In this document: positions 32,550 to 41,752 of the stretch, piece after piece
Numbering within the stretch: position 1 is the stretch's first letter
How the letters are laid out: the number at the start of each line of letters is the position of its first letter
The notes under the pieces: model-generated
The model's database searches: none
What the model was told of the DNA's origin: nothing
Seen by the model: only the letters and a program-made list of their open reading frames with translations
Translations under genes and position numbers: made by a program
NCBI GenBank assembly: GCA_018821785.1
Contig: JAHJLI010000206.1
Coordinates: 1-42,349, forward strand
DNA: 42,349 nt
Direction of reading: 5' to 3'
DNA from: Pseudomonadota bacterium
GTDB lineage: Bacteria; Desulfobacterota; Desulfobulbia; Desulfobulbales; Desulfocapsaceae

Positions 32550-34112
32550 ATGGCTGATACGATTAATCTTTTTGTAAACGGAGTTGAAGTCGAGGTCGAA
32601 GCTGGGAAAAATCTGATCGACGCCATCGGTGCCGTCGGCATCGAGATTCCCCACCTCTGCTACCACCCGGCACTCGGCGCCGACGGCAACTGCCGCATGT
32701 GTCTGGTCGGCATCGAAGACGGCAGACCACCTCTGGTCCCGGCCTGCAAGACACCGGCCCAGGCAGGGATGAAGGTGTTGCTTGACGCCGCGCATATCAA
32801 AAAAATCCAGCGCGATGTCATGGAACTTGAGCTGATCAATCATCCAACCGACTGCCCGATCTGCGATCAGGCCGGTGAATGCAAACTGCAGGATTATTAT
32901 ATGACCTACGGTCGGCCGGAAAGTCGGATGACCGTCCCCCAGGTGCAGAAAAGCAAAAAACTCGATTTTGGCTGCGGTGTCGTCCACGATCAGGAACGCT
33001 GTGTGACCTGTGGCCGGTGTGTCCGCTTCTGTCGAGAGATCACCAAAACCGGCGAGCTGGGCATTATCAACCGAACAGATGCGGCTCGAGTTAACATCTT
33101 TCCCGGCAGGCCTCTCAATAACCGCTATGCCCTGAATGTCGTCGATCTTTGTCCGGTCGGCGCCATGACCAGTAGAGATTTCCGCTTCAAGCAGCGGGTC
33201 TGGTTCCTAAAAAAGGCCCCAGGTATCTGTCACGGTTGCGCCAAGGGGTGCAACATCACCATTGAGCATAATCGGGAAAAATACCAGGATGACCTTATCT
33301 ATCGCTTTCGGCCACGCCTAAACCTTCAGGTCAACGGCTATTTCATGTGCGATGCCGGACGACTCAGTTACAGGCAGGAGAATGAAGGCCGTTTGCTCGA
33401 AGCGCGGTTGAACAGCCAGATTCGCCCTCTAGAGGATGTGCTTGCCGCCTACAACCAGGAGATTGAACGAGCCGAAAAAATTGCCATTCTTCTCTCCCCC
33501 AACTGCTCCCTGGAACAGATGGTTGCGGTCAAGGCCCTGGCAACAAAACTTCAGGCCTCACTCTCCGGATTCAGTGCCGGATATATTCAACAGGGCGACG
33601 GCGACGGTTTTCTTATTGAAGATGACAAGTCGGCCAATCGAGCAGGTCTTACACTGCTTGGCATCGATTGTACCCAGGAACACTTTGAAAAGGCAGTGCA
33701 GGAAACTCAGCTCCTGATCAATTTTAACAACGACCTCAGCCGCAGCTATGCCGAACATGAATTAAAGAAACTCCTCAAGGACACCAAGGTTATATTCGCT
33801 ACCTCCCACGATGACAGTCTTGCAACGATGGCCGATATCGCCATACCGGTTGCTGCTTCCAGCGAATATGCCGGAAGTCTTATAAATTGTAACAACATCC
33901 TGCAAACATTTACCGGAGCAGTAAGCAAAAACCACAAGCCTGCCGACATAGGGGAGCTTGCCGCAAAACTCGGCAGTCCCCTGCAAAACCGCGCAGAGCA
34001 ATTTGCAGAGCTCCGGATATACCTCAGTGTCCTTAAAGACTTTGAAGCTGATACAGTCCCGGCCGAGGGATTGAATTTAAACGATAGCGAGGCTGCCAAT
34101 GTCACTGCTTGA
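32550..34112 (+). CDS. nuoG: NADH-quinone oxidoreductase subunit G, short form
   Basis: The N-terminal half has all expected Fe-S sites: [2Fe-2S] Cys37, 48, 51, 66; His98-Cys102-Cys105-Cys111 for N5; Cys151, 154, 157, 201 for N4; and Cys227, 230, 234, 267 for the optional N7. The C-terminal part is only about 240 residues, compared with about 650 in E. coli NuoG, so much of the molybdopterin-enzyme-like domain is missing, though ATSHDDSLATMADIAIPVA and EYAGS segments remain. Short NuoG forms occur in several bacteria. It overlaps nuoH by 14 bp, and no lesion is seen. Confidence 0.92.
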   Translation: MADTINLFVNGVEVEVEAGKNLIDAIGAVGIEIPHLCYHPALGADGNCRMCLVGIEDGRPPLVPACKTPAQAGMKVLLDAAHIKKIQRDVMELELINHPTDCPICDQAGECKLQDYYMTYGRPESRMTVPQVQKSKKLDFGCGVVHDQERCVTCGRCVRFCREITKTGELGIINRTDAARVNIFPGRPLNNRYALNVVDLCPVGAMTSRDFRFKQRVWFLKKAPGICHGCAKGCNITIEHNREKYQDDLIYRFRPRLNLQVNGYFMCDAGRLSYRQENEGRLLEARLNSQIRPLEDVLAAYNQEIERAEKIAILLSPNCSLEQMVAVKALATKLQASLSGFSAGYIQQGDGDGFLIEDDKSANRAGLTLLGIDCTQEHFEKAVQETQLLINFNNDLSRSYAEHELKKLLKDTKVIFATSHDDSLATMADIAIPVAASSEYAGSLINCNNILQTFTGAVSKNHKPADIGELAAKLGSPLQNRAEQFAELRIYLSVLKDFEADTVPAEGLNLNDSEAANVTA

Positions 34113-35385
34113 TATTTTTATGTTTGTCGCAAGAGTTGCCTTCGCGGCCTTTGTCCCGCTCTGCTTTATCGCGGTCTGCGTGTGGATGGAGCGGAGGGGG
34201 GCCGGTTATTTTCAGGATCGGTCCGGCCCAAACCGCGCCCATATCTTTGGCTTTCGGGCTGCCGGATTGGTGCAGAATCTCGCAGATGCAGCCAAGCTTT
34301 TCTTTAAAGAAGATGTCATTTCCGGCCATATCGAACACAAGTTTTATTTTGTTCTGGCCCCGGTGATTGTTTTCTTCACTGCCCTAGTCTCCTTTGCCGT
34401 TGTCCCTTTTGCCGATACTCTGGTGCTCGGCGGTAAGAGTTATATCATGCAGGGTATCCCCCTTGACCTTGGTATTCTCTGGTTTTTGTCCTTTGTCGGA
34501 TTCGGTGTCTACGGCATCATACTCGCCGGTTGGTCGTCAACCAATAAATTCGGCGTCCTCGGCGCCCTTCGCTCGGCGGCTCAGGTTATCAGCTATGAGA
34601 TTCCCATGGGGCTGGCCATCGTCAGTCTGCTCGTTGTCTATGGCACAGTAAATCTGAATGAAATTGCTCAGTTCCAGGGGAAGCTCCTGTTCGGGTTCAT
34701 CCCCATGTGGGGTGCCGTCCTGCAACCTTTGGCAATGGTTATCTTTATAATCGCCGCCTTCGCCGAAACCAACCGAACCCCTTTTGATCTGGCCGAGGGT
34801 GAAAGCGAACTGGTCGCCGGCTTCCATGTCGAATACAGCGCCATGAAGTTTGCAATTTTTTTCATGGGTGAATACGTCGCCATGTTCGCATCGAGCGCCA
34901 TGATCGTCACCCTCTTTTTTGGTGGTTACCAGATTCCGTTCCTCTCTACAGCGACGCTTATCAGCCAGGCCAAGCCGGTGGCCTTCCTTCTGATGGTCAT
35001 CATCCCGGTTGTCATGTACTTTTTCACCGGGTGGGTCAGGAGGAGCAACGTCAGCCACTATCCGCGGGAAAACGATCCGCGGGTGTTCGAGGCTACTGTC
35101 TACATCAAATGTTTTTGGGGCCTGGTTATCATCCTGGAAGTGCTCCTGCTGGCCATCCTGTTCTCTACCTCAGGTGGTGCGACTGCGCATATTTTCGTGG
35201 TGTTATTGCAGGTGTGCACCTTCCTCTTAAAAATCACCATGATGATTTTCGTTTATATATGGGTACGCTGGACCTTGCCCCGTTTTCGCTATGACCAGCT
35301 ACAGAAATTGGGATGGCAGATGCTCCTACCATTGGCACTTCTGAACATTTTCATTACAAGCGCCTTTGTCGTGGCGTTGAGCTAA
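34099..35385 (+). CDS. nuoH: NADH-quinone oxidoreductase subunit H with C-terminal-side insertion
   Basis: NuoH is the membrane subunit linking the quinone site to the proton channels. Conserved parts include MERRGAGYFQDRSGPNR, the FAETNRTPFDLAEGESELVAGFHVEYS loop and IWVRWTLPRFRYDQLQKLGW. The protein is 428 residues versus about 325-340 usually. The extra length lies at about 282-374, between LFFGGYQIPF and the last conserved block, and contains two further hydrophobic segments (about 292-311 and 338-356). Repeat copy 4 begins at its stop codon. Confidence 0.93.
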   Translation: MSLLDIFMFVARVAFAAFVPLCFIAVCVWMERRGAGYFQDRSGPNRAHIFGFRAAGLVQNLADAAKLFFKEDVISGHIEHKFYFVLAPVIVFFTALVSFAVVPFADTLVLGGKSYIMQGIPLDLGILWFLSFVGFGVYGIILAGWSSTNKFGVLGALRSAAQVISYEIPMGLAIVSLLVVYGTVNLNEIAQFQGKLLFGFIPMWGAVLQPLAMVIFIIAAFAETNRTPFDLAEGESELVAGFHVEYSAMKFAIFFMGEYVAMFASSAMIVTLFFGGYQIPFLSTATLISQAKPVAFLLMVIIPVVMYFFTGWVRRSNVSHYPRENDPRVFEATVYIKCFWGLVIILEVLLLAILFSTSGGATAHIFVVLLQVCTFLLKITMMIFVYIWVRWTLPRFRYDQLQKLGWQMLLPLALLNIFITSAFVVALS

Positions 35386-35456
35386 CCCCGGTAAACGGGA
35401 TAAGTACCTTTATGAAATGCATTTAAAAAGCCAAGAAATGAATTTCTAAGGTACTA
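35383..35456 (-). repeat. Two-hairpin dispersed repeat, copy 4 (inside nuo operon)
   Basis: Read on the minus strand: TAGTACCTTAGAAATTCATT, loop TTCTTGGC with T-run, AATGCATTTCATAAAGGTAC, then CCCG-TTTAC-CGGG and GGTTA. It begins at the nuoH stop and ends just before the nuoI ribosome binding site (GGAGAGG). It is the closest relative of copy 1, sharing nearly all of the tail. Confidence 0.8.
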
Positions 35457-35470
35457 AAGGAGAGGATGAC

Positions 35471-35995
35471 ATGAGTGCCAAGGTAAAAACAATGGACCGA
35501 AAGGGCGCGAGTTTTCAGGAACGCCTCTATTTGATTGAGATCTTCAAAGGGATGGCCACTACCTTCGGCCATTTTCTCAGAAACCTTCTCGACAACAAAA
35601 AACTTTACGTTCGCCACTACCCTGAAGTTCAGCCGGAAATTCCGGTGCGCTGGCGCGGTCGACACCGCCTTACAACCCACGCAGACGGAACAGTAAAATG
35701 TGTCGCCTGTTTTATGTGCCAGACTAATTGTCCGGCTAACTGCATCATCATTGAAGCAGGTGAGCGACTGGACGGCAAGACCGAAAAAATGCCGGTAAAA
35801 TTCAATATTGACCTGCTGGAATGCATATACTGCGGCTACTGTGTCGAAGCATGTCCCTTGGACGCAATTCGCATGGATACCGGGATTTTTTCAGTTACCG
35901 ACAACAACAGGGAATCCTTCGTCTTGAGCCTCCCGGAGTTGCTGGCAACCCCGGGAGCCTTTTCCGAAGAAGACTATAAAAAAGGGGGCGCTTGA
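35471..35995 (+). CDS. nuoI: NADH-quinone oxidoreductase subunit I
   Basis: The 174-residue subunit holds two [4Fe-4S] clusters (N6a, N6b): CVACFMCQTNCP (Cys77, 80, 83, 87) and CIYCGYCVEACP (Cys118, 121, 124, 128). It bridges NuoG-type clusters to N2 of NuoB. The ATG follows AAAGGAGAGG. It is separated from nuoH by repeat copy 4, the largest gap in the operon (85 bp). Confidence 0.95.
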   Translation: MSAKVKTMDRKGASFQERLYLIEIFKGMATTFGHFLRNLLDNKKLYVRHYPEVQPEIPVRWRGRHRLTTHADGTVKCVACFMCQTNCPANCIIIEAGERLDGKTEKMPVKFNIDLLECIYCGYCVEACPLDAIRMDTGIFSVTDNNRESFVLSLPELLATPGAFSEEDYKKGGA

Positions 35996-35999
35996 TATC

Positions 36000-36509
36000 A
36001 TGTTTGCCGAGGCTTTATTTTTCGGATTTGCTGTGCTGTCGGTTCTTGGCGCTATTGGGCTGGTGCTCTTTCGCCATCCGATGAACGGGGCGATGAGTCT
36101 GGTGGTTACCATGATCTCCTTGGCTGGGCTTTATGCCCTTCTTTCCGCCAAGCTGATTTTTGCGCTGCAGCTTATTGTCTATGCGGGTGCCATCATGTCC
36201 CTGGTCCTGTTCATCATTATGTTTCTCAACATCCAAGATAGTGATCTCCCGACTGAAAAAGGCCGATGGTTGTACCAGCTCGGGGGGATAATCGTCATTC
36301 TCCCCATCGCCTCTTTCCTTATCAAGATAGTGAAGAGTATCCCCGGCAGTGAAGCGACAATCGTCGGCAGTGGTTTTGGCGGGGTAAAAGAGGTGGGACT
36401 AGTGCTTTTTCAGGACTGGTTGCTGCCCTTTGAAATCGTATCAATTCTCCTGCTGGTTGCGCTCGTCGGAGCGGTGGTGCTGGCAGGTAAGAGGAGGATG
36501 GGCAAGTGA
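36000..36509 (+). CDS. nuoJ: NADH-quinone oxidoreductase subunit J
   Basis: This 169-residue membrane subunit has five hydrophobic helices and the typical HPMNGAMSLVVTMISLAGLYALLSAKLIFALQ region, then IVYAGAIMSLVLFIIMFLN. It takes part in the conformational coupling of quinone reduction to proton transfer. The ATG lies 4 bp after the nuoI stop and the end overlaps nuoK by 4 bp. Confidence 0.93.
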   Translation: MFAEALFFGFAVLSVLGAIGLVLFRHPMNGAMSLVVTMISLAGLYALLSAKLIFALQLIVYAGAIMSLVLFIIMFLNIQDSDLPTEKGRWLYQLGGIIVILPIASFLIKIVKSIPGSEATIVGSGFGGVKEVGLVLFQDWLLPFEIVSILLLVALVGAVVLAGKRRMGK

Positions 36510-36802
36510 TCCAGGATTATCTCATACTCAGTATAATTCTCTTTTGTCTGGGAATTCTAGGGGTTATCACCAGGCGGAATGTATTCTCGGTTTTCATGTC
36601 CATAGAGCTGATGCTTAATGCGGCAAACCTTGCTTTCATAGCCTTTTCAAGACTGCATGAGAGCATGGATGGCCATGTTCTGGCAATGATGGTGATGGCC
36701 GTCGCCGCAGCTGAAGCGGCACTCGCTCTTGCGGTTGTCATTCTCCTGCATAAGCATAAAAGTAAGCTGGACACTAACATATTCAGCCTGTTAAAAGGGT
36801 GA
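36506..36802 (+). CDS. nuoK: NADH-quinone oxidoreductase subunit K
   Basis: The 98-residue antiporter-related subunit has three hydrophobic helices, with the key membrane glutamates in SIELMLNAANLAF and AAAEAALALA. It starts with GTG at 36506, overlapping the nuoJ stop (GTGA). Length is as in E. coli (100). Confidence 0.95.
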   Translation: MIQDYLILSIILFCLGILGVITRRNVFSVFMSIELMLNAANLAFIAFSRLHESMDGHVLAMMVMAVAAAEAALALAVVILLHKHKSKLDTNIFSLLKG

Positions 36803-36806
36803 TTTC

Positions 36807-38720
36807 ATGGAACATACAGTCTCATATCTAGGTTTTATACCCCTCTTGCCGCTGATCGGAGCGGTGGTCATTGGTCTTCTGCACATGTTCACGTGCAGGA
36901 AAACCCCACTGCCGGAAATATTCTATGGTGTCCTGGCCTGCGTCGGTCCTGTTTTGTCATTTCTCCTCGCCCTTGTGGTTTTTTTCCAATTAAAAGGACT
37001 GCCCGCCGAAGAGCGCTTTCTTACCCATAACGTCTTTACCTGGTTTGCCGTGGGTGATCTCCATGTCGACATGGGATTTCTCGCCGACCCACTCAGCTCA
37101 CTGATGCTCCTGTTCGTTACCTTTATCGGTTCACTGATCCATATCTATTCCGTGGGCTATATGGCAGGTGATGAGAATTTCGGTAAATTCTTCTCCTACC
37201 TCAACCTCTTCCTCGGGTCGATGCTCATTCTCGTTCTCGGCAGTGGCCCGGTGGTTATGTTCGTCGGCTGGGAAGGTGTTGGTCTCTGTTCCTATCTGCT
37301 TATCAGCTTTTACAGCAAGGAGACCGACAATGTCATTGCCGGCAACAAGGCATTCATCGTCAACCGCATCGGCGATCTCGGCTTTGTACTCGGTATGGCG
37401 TTTCTCTTCTGGGCCATCGGCGATCTCGGGTTTGACTATCTTTCCCTGAAAGCCAATGTCGCAAGCATTCCACCAGGCGTAGGCCTCGCCGTCTGCCTCT
37501 TACTCTTCATCGGCGCCTGCGGCAAATCGGCGCAAATTCCGCTCTATGTCTGGTTGCCCGATGCCATGGCCGGTCCAACACCGGTTTCTGCCCTGATCCA
37601 TGCGGCAACCATGGTAACCGCCGGTGTCTATATGGTTGCCCGCTTCAGTTTTCTCTACGCCCATTATCCGGTTGCTGGTTCTGTTGTGGCCTGGGTTGGC
37701 ATCTTGACTGCCCTCTTGGCCGCGATCTTTGGCATGTTCCAAAAGGACATCAAAAAAATCCTCGCATATTCAACCGTCAGCCAGCTCGGCTATATGTTTG
37801 CCGGGGTCGGTGTGGCGGCCTATTCCGCTGGCATCTTCCATGTCTTCACCCACGCCTTCTTCAAGGCCCTGCTCTTCCTTGGCGCTGGTTCGGTTATCTA
37901 CGCATTACACCATGAGCAGGACATCTGGAAGATGGGAGGCTTGAAGGATAAGCTGCCCAAAACCTATTGGACCATGATTATTGGAGCCTTCGCTCTTTCC
38001 GGTTGTCCTCCTTTTTCCGGTTTTTTCAGTAAAGACGAAATACTTTTTTCAGCCCTCGCCTCTGGCCATACCGGGATCTGGCTCATCGGAGTACTGGTTG
38101 CTGGAATGACAGCCTACTATACCTTCCGCATGATCTTCCTGGTCTTTCACGGAAAACCACGAGTGCAAGAGTCGTTTGATCATGCCCACGAACCCCCGGC
38201 GGTGATGACCGTTCCGCTTATCATTCTAGCTGTCGGTGCATTGTTCGCAGGATTCCTCAATCTGCCAGGTATCTTCGGTGGCAATCTTAATGTTTCCCAT
38301 TGGCTTGCACCAAGCCTTAGCGAACTGCATCCGCACGTCAGTTTCTGGGTTGAACTGCTCGCCATTACTACCAGTGTCGTCGCTTTTGCCATCGGTATAA
38401 CCATTGCTTTCAAAAAGTTCGGACAGGGGGCTACAGAGCCTGAATTTACCGGCTTCGCCAAGTTTGGTTATCACAAATTCTATGTTGACGAGATCTACAA
38501 TGCAGTTTTTGTGCAACCCTACAAAGCTTTCGGGTCAGTGATTTCGAGATTTTTGGAACCAAATGTCACCGACAGCCATGTCAAGCTCAGTGTTTGGCTG
38601 TATCAGAAGGCCGGAGCTGCATTTAAGGTCTTTCAAATTGGTTATGTTCGGGTCTACGCGATCTATATGGTCATCGGGCTGAGTCTTATGAGCCTTTTCT
38701 TATCTCAAACGATCAACTAG
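36807..38720 (+). CDS. nuoL: NADH-quinone oxidoreductase subunit L
   Basis: The 637-residue antiporter-like subunit is at the far end of the membrane arm. Conserved parts include FVGWEGVGLCSYLLI with the key Glu, LPDAMAGPTPVSALIHAATMVTAGVY, a Lys in GACGKSAQIPLYVWLPDA, and the C-terminal lateral helix. About sixteen hydrophobic segments fit the family. Confidence 0.95.
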   Translation: MEHTVSYLGFIPLLPLIGAVVIGLLHMFTCRKTPLPEIFYGVLACVGPVLSFLLALVVFFQLKGLPAEERFLTHNVFTWFAVGDLHVDMGFLADPLSSLMLLFVTFIGSLIHIYSVGYMAGDENFGKFFSYLNLFLGSMLILVLGSGPVVMFVGWEGVGLCSYLLISFYSKETDNVIAGNKAFIVNRIGDLGFVLGMAFLFWAIGDLGFDYLSLKANVASIPPGVGLAVCLLLFIGACGKSAQIPLYVWLPDAMAGPTPVSALIHAATMVTAGVYMVARFSFLYAHYPVAGSVVAWVGILTALLAAIFGMFQKDIKKILAYSTVSQLGYMFAGVGVAAYSAGIFHVFTHAFFKALLFLGAGSVIYALHHEQDIWKMGGLKDKLPKTYWTMIIGAFALSGCPPFSGFFSKDEILFSALASGHTGIWLIGVLVAGMTAYYTFRMIFLVFHGKPRVQESFDHAHEPPAVMTVPLIILAVGALFAGFLNLPGIFGGNLNVSHWLAPSLSELHPHVSFWVELLAITTSVVAFAIGITIAFKKFGQGATEPEFTGFAKFGYHKFYVDEIYNAVFVQPYKAFGSVISRFLEPNVTDSHVKLSVWLYQKAGAAFKVFQIGYVRVYAIYMVIGLSLMSLFLSQTIN

Positions 38721-38733
38721 GTACGGTGTAAGA

Positions 38734-40257
38734 ATGTTTGAATATGCCCTTTCTGTCATGATCTTTCTGCCAATCCTTGCCGGACTGGCTCTCTTTCTCT
38801 TTCCCTTCAGTGGCGGTGCATCTCGCATTACCGGATTTATCGTTTCCATCGTTGTCCTGTTTCTCGGAATCGAGCTCTTTTTAGGTTTTAGCGGCACCGG
38901 TGCCATGGAGTATGTCGAAAGCAGGGCGTGGATCGAATCCTTAGGAATTCGTTATAGCCTTGGCGTTGACGGCATCAGCCTGCTCGTTCTTATGGCCGGG
39001 TCTATCTTATTTCCCATGGTCTTCACCGTTTTTACTACTCGAACGAAGGGCTATTATGCCAATCTTCTTATTATCCAGGGAGCGATGATCGGTGCCATTT
39101 GCGCCACCGACATGGTGCTGTTCTACATTTTCTGGGAAATCATGCTGCTGCCGGTTTTCTTTATGATCGGTATCTACGGAGGGCCAAATCGATTGCCGGC
39201 AACCCTGAAAATCACCCTCTACACTATCTCAGGTTCTTTGCTGATGCTTGCCGGCATCGTCTACGTCGCTGTTTCCTATCATGACCAGTTCGGCAAATGG
39301 ACCTTTGACATCGTCGAGCTCAGCAATCTCCAGTTGGGCGGAGGTATGGCCGTCCTGGCCTTTTTTATGTTCATGATCGCCTTTGCCATTAAGATCCCGC
39401 TTTTCCCCTTTCACACCTGGCTGCCGGACGCGTATACCGAAGCACCGAGTTCGACCACCTTTGTCCTCTCGGCGATCATGGCCAAGATCGGCGTCTACGG
39501 AGTTATTCGCTTCGTTGTGCCGGTTTTTGAAATCGAACTGGCACGCTTTGCGATACTCCTGTCACTTGCCGGGGTTGTAGGCATGATGTACTGCGGACTT
39601 GCGGCAATTGCCCAAAAAGATATGAAACGCATGCTGGCCTTTTCCTCCGCCTCGCATATGGGCATCATTGCTCTTGGAGTCTTCTGCATGAACGTTCAGG
39701 CCTTGACCGGCTGTCTTTTTCAGATTGCCGCCCATGCCACCAGCACCGGGGTACTTTTCCTCTTTATCGGCCTGATGGAAGAGCGGATGCAAACTCGAAA
39801 CATTGCCGATTTCGGTGGTATTGCCTATCGGGCGCCAATCTTTGCAACCTTTTTTGCCATCGCCATGCTCGCTTCTGTTGGATTGCCGGGGACCAGCGGT
39901 TTCATCGGTGAGTTTCTCATTATCCTTGGCGCTATCAAATTCAGTGGCTTTATCGGTTTTCTAGCCGGCACTTCGCTTATCGTCGGAGTCTGTTATATGC
40001 TGTGGATGTTCCAGAGGGTGTTTTTCGAAAAACCGGGCGAGGGCACTGAGAAGTTTAAAGATCTTACGATCCCTGAGGCACTGACCTTTCTGCCGGTCAT
40101 TTTGCTGATAATTGGTATGGGGATTTTCCCCCAGCCATTCCTTAAAAAAATCGAACCCACGGCGCAGCTGCATATTGCGGAAGTTTCGGTCATGACCAAA
40201 ACCGTGCTCGCTGATAACGCACTACCGATTGCATTAGACACTCTTCAAAAGAATTAA
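38734..40257 (+). CDS. nuoM: NADH-quinone oxidoreductase subunit M
   Basis: The 507-residue antiporter-like subunit has FYIFWEIMLLPVFFMIG (key Glu), FAIKIPLFPFHTWLPDAYTEAPSS and SASHMGIIALG motifs, and about fourteen hydrophobic segments. It is a proton-pumping channel subunit of complex I. Length matches E. coli NuoM (509). Confidence 0.95.
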   Translation: MFEYALSVMIFLPILAGLALFLFPFSGGASRITGFIVSIVVLFLGIELFLGFSGTGAMEYVESRAWIESLGIRYSLGVDGISLLVLMAGSILFPMVFTVFTTRTKGYYANLLIIQGAMIGAICATDMVLFYIFWEIMLLPVFFMIGIYGGPNRLPATLKITLYTISGSLLMLAGIVYVAVSYHDQFGKWTFDIVELSNLQLGGGMAVLAFFMFMIAFAIKIPLFPFHTWLPDAYTEAPSSTTFVLSAIMAKIGVYGVIRFVVPVFEIELARFAILLSLAGVVGMMYCGLAAIAQKDMKRMLAFSSASHMGIIALGVFCMNVQALTGCLFQIAAHATSTGVLFLFIGLMEERMQTRNIADFGGIAYRAPIFATFFAIAMLASVGLPGTSGFIGEFLIILGAIKFSGFIGFLAGTSLIVGVCYMLWMFQRVFFEKPGEGTEKFKDLTIPEALTFLPVILLIIGMGIFPQPFLKKIEPTAQLHIAEVSVMTKTVLADNALPIALDTLQKN

Positions 40258-40272
40258 GGCAGGGTACCCATT

Positions 40273-41682
40273 ATGAACGATTTTTTATCATTGCTCCCCC
40301 TTCTCATCATCAGTTCAGGGGCCATCATTTTGATGCTTCTCGCCGCTTTTGAAAAAAGTCGCCTGGAGACGGCTTCCTATCTGAGTATGGGTTTTTTCGC
40401 CGTGGCCTTTTTTGTCCAGCTGCTCGTCGGCTGCGGCCCAACAATTGTCATTTTCAACAATGTCTTCAACGGCATGCTGGCAGCGAGCAACTTCACGCAG
40501 GCGGCGAGTTTGATTATCCTCGCCTGCGGTTTCTTTACCGCCATGACCACCCATAGCTATTTCAAGGTCAATCATTTTAGCAGCTTGGAATTTTATGCGA
40601 TCATGATGTTTGGGGCCTGTGGAATGCTTCTCCTGACCCTGTCCCAGGAGCTTATTACCAGTTTTATTGCCCTGGAAATCATGTCTCTTGCCATTTACGT
40701 CCTCGTCGGCTACAACCGGTCGAATGTTAAGGCAGCTGAAGCAGTATTGAAATACCTCATGCTCGGGGCCTTCGCCGGTGCCTTTTTCACCATGGGAACG
40801 GCGCTCATCTATGGCGGGGTAAAGAGCACCAAGTTTGTCGAAATCGGTGCATTCTGTGCTGCCAATTCGGCGACAGCACCTCTTATACTTGGGGGAACCT
40901 TTTTCATTTTTGTCGCGCTTCTCTTCAAAGCTGCGGCTTTTCCCTTCCATGCCTGGGTTGTTGATGTCTATGATGGGGCCTCCACTCCGGTCACCGGCTT
41001 TATGGCCACCGCGTTGAAAACCGCAATTTTCACCGTCTTTGCCAACTTTCTTGCGCAAAACAGCGGATTACACGGCAGTTGGGTGACATTTCTCTTCTAT
41101 ATTTCTGTCCTTACCATGTTCGGCGGCAACCTGATCGCCATTGGCCAAAGCAATTTGAAAAGGATGCTGGCCGCCTCCGGTATCGTCCACTCCGGATATC
41201 TGCTCATAGCCCTTGTTGCCATCAGTACCGAGCATTTTACTGGTAGCGTCATCGCTTACTACCTGGCCGCCTATGCTGCTGGAACCCTTGGAATGTTCGC
41301 CGCCCTTGCCTATCTTGGCGGTGAAGGTGAAAAGCGCTGTACTTTTGATGATTTCAAAGGCCTTGCCAAAGTTCGACCTTACTCGGCTGCGGCAATTACA
41401 GTTTTTCTCCTCTCCATGGCCGGCATTCCTCCGACTGCTGGTTTTATGGGAAAATTCTATGTGATTACCAGCGCCATCGCGGCAGATCATATGGCCCTTG
41501 CCATCCTTGGAATCGTCAGCAGTATCCTTTCTATGTGGTACTACCTGCGACTGATCATTAACATGTATTTTCACAAAACCGAGGATACCTTTGAGACAAA
41601 GGAATCAGTTTTTGCGACCGCCTGTACCTTCATTCTGGTGTTCTGTGTATTCGCCATTGGCATTTATCCTATCGTCATTTAA
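40273..41682 (+). CDS. nuoN: NADH-quinone oxidoreductase subunit N
   Basis: The 469-residue antiporter-like subunit has FIALEIMSLAIYVLVGYNR, KYLMLGAFAGAFFTMG and LFKAAAFPFHAWVVDVYDGAS motifs and about fourteen hydrophobic segments. It is the third proton channel of the membrane arm and the last nuo gene. A CBS-domain gene follows 70 bp later. Confidence 0.95.
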   Translation: MNDFLSLLPLLIISSGAIILMLLAAFEKSRLETASYLSMGFFAVAFFVQLLVGCGPTIVIFNNVFNGMLAASNFTQAASLIILACGFFTAMTTHSYFKVNHFSSLEFYAIMMFGACGMLLLTLSQELITSFIALEIMSLAIYVLVGYNRSNVKAAEAVLKYLMLGAFAGAFFTMGTALIYGGVKSTKFVEIGAFCAANSATAPLILGGTFFIFVALLFKAAAFPFHAWVVDVYDGASTPVTGFMATALKTAIFTVFANFLAQNSGLHGSWVTFLFYISVLTMFGGNLIAIGQSNLKRMLAASGIVHSGYLLIALVAISTEHFTGSVIAYYLAAYAAGTLGMFAALAYLGGEGEKRCTFDDFKGLAKVRPYSAAAITVFLLSMAGIPPTAGFMGKFYVITSAIAADHMALAILGIVSSILSMWYYLRLIINMYFHKTEDTFETKESVFATACTFILVFCVFAIGIYPIVI

Positions 41683-41752
41683 ATTGAACGTGAACATTCG
41701 GCACTGAACTATTGTTTGCCTGCCCACAGATTCCAAGTCGGGAGCCCACAAA

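Noticed and set aside
40315-41058. 247-codon frame antisense to nuoN
   Set aside because: Shadow of a hydrophobic membrane gene.
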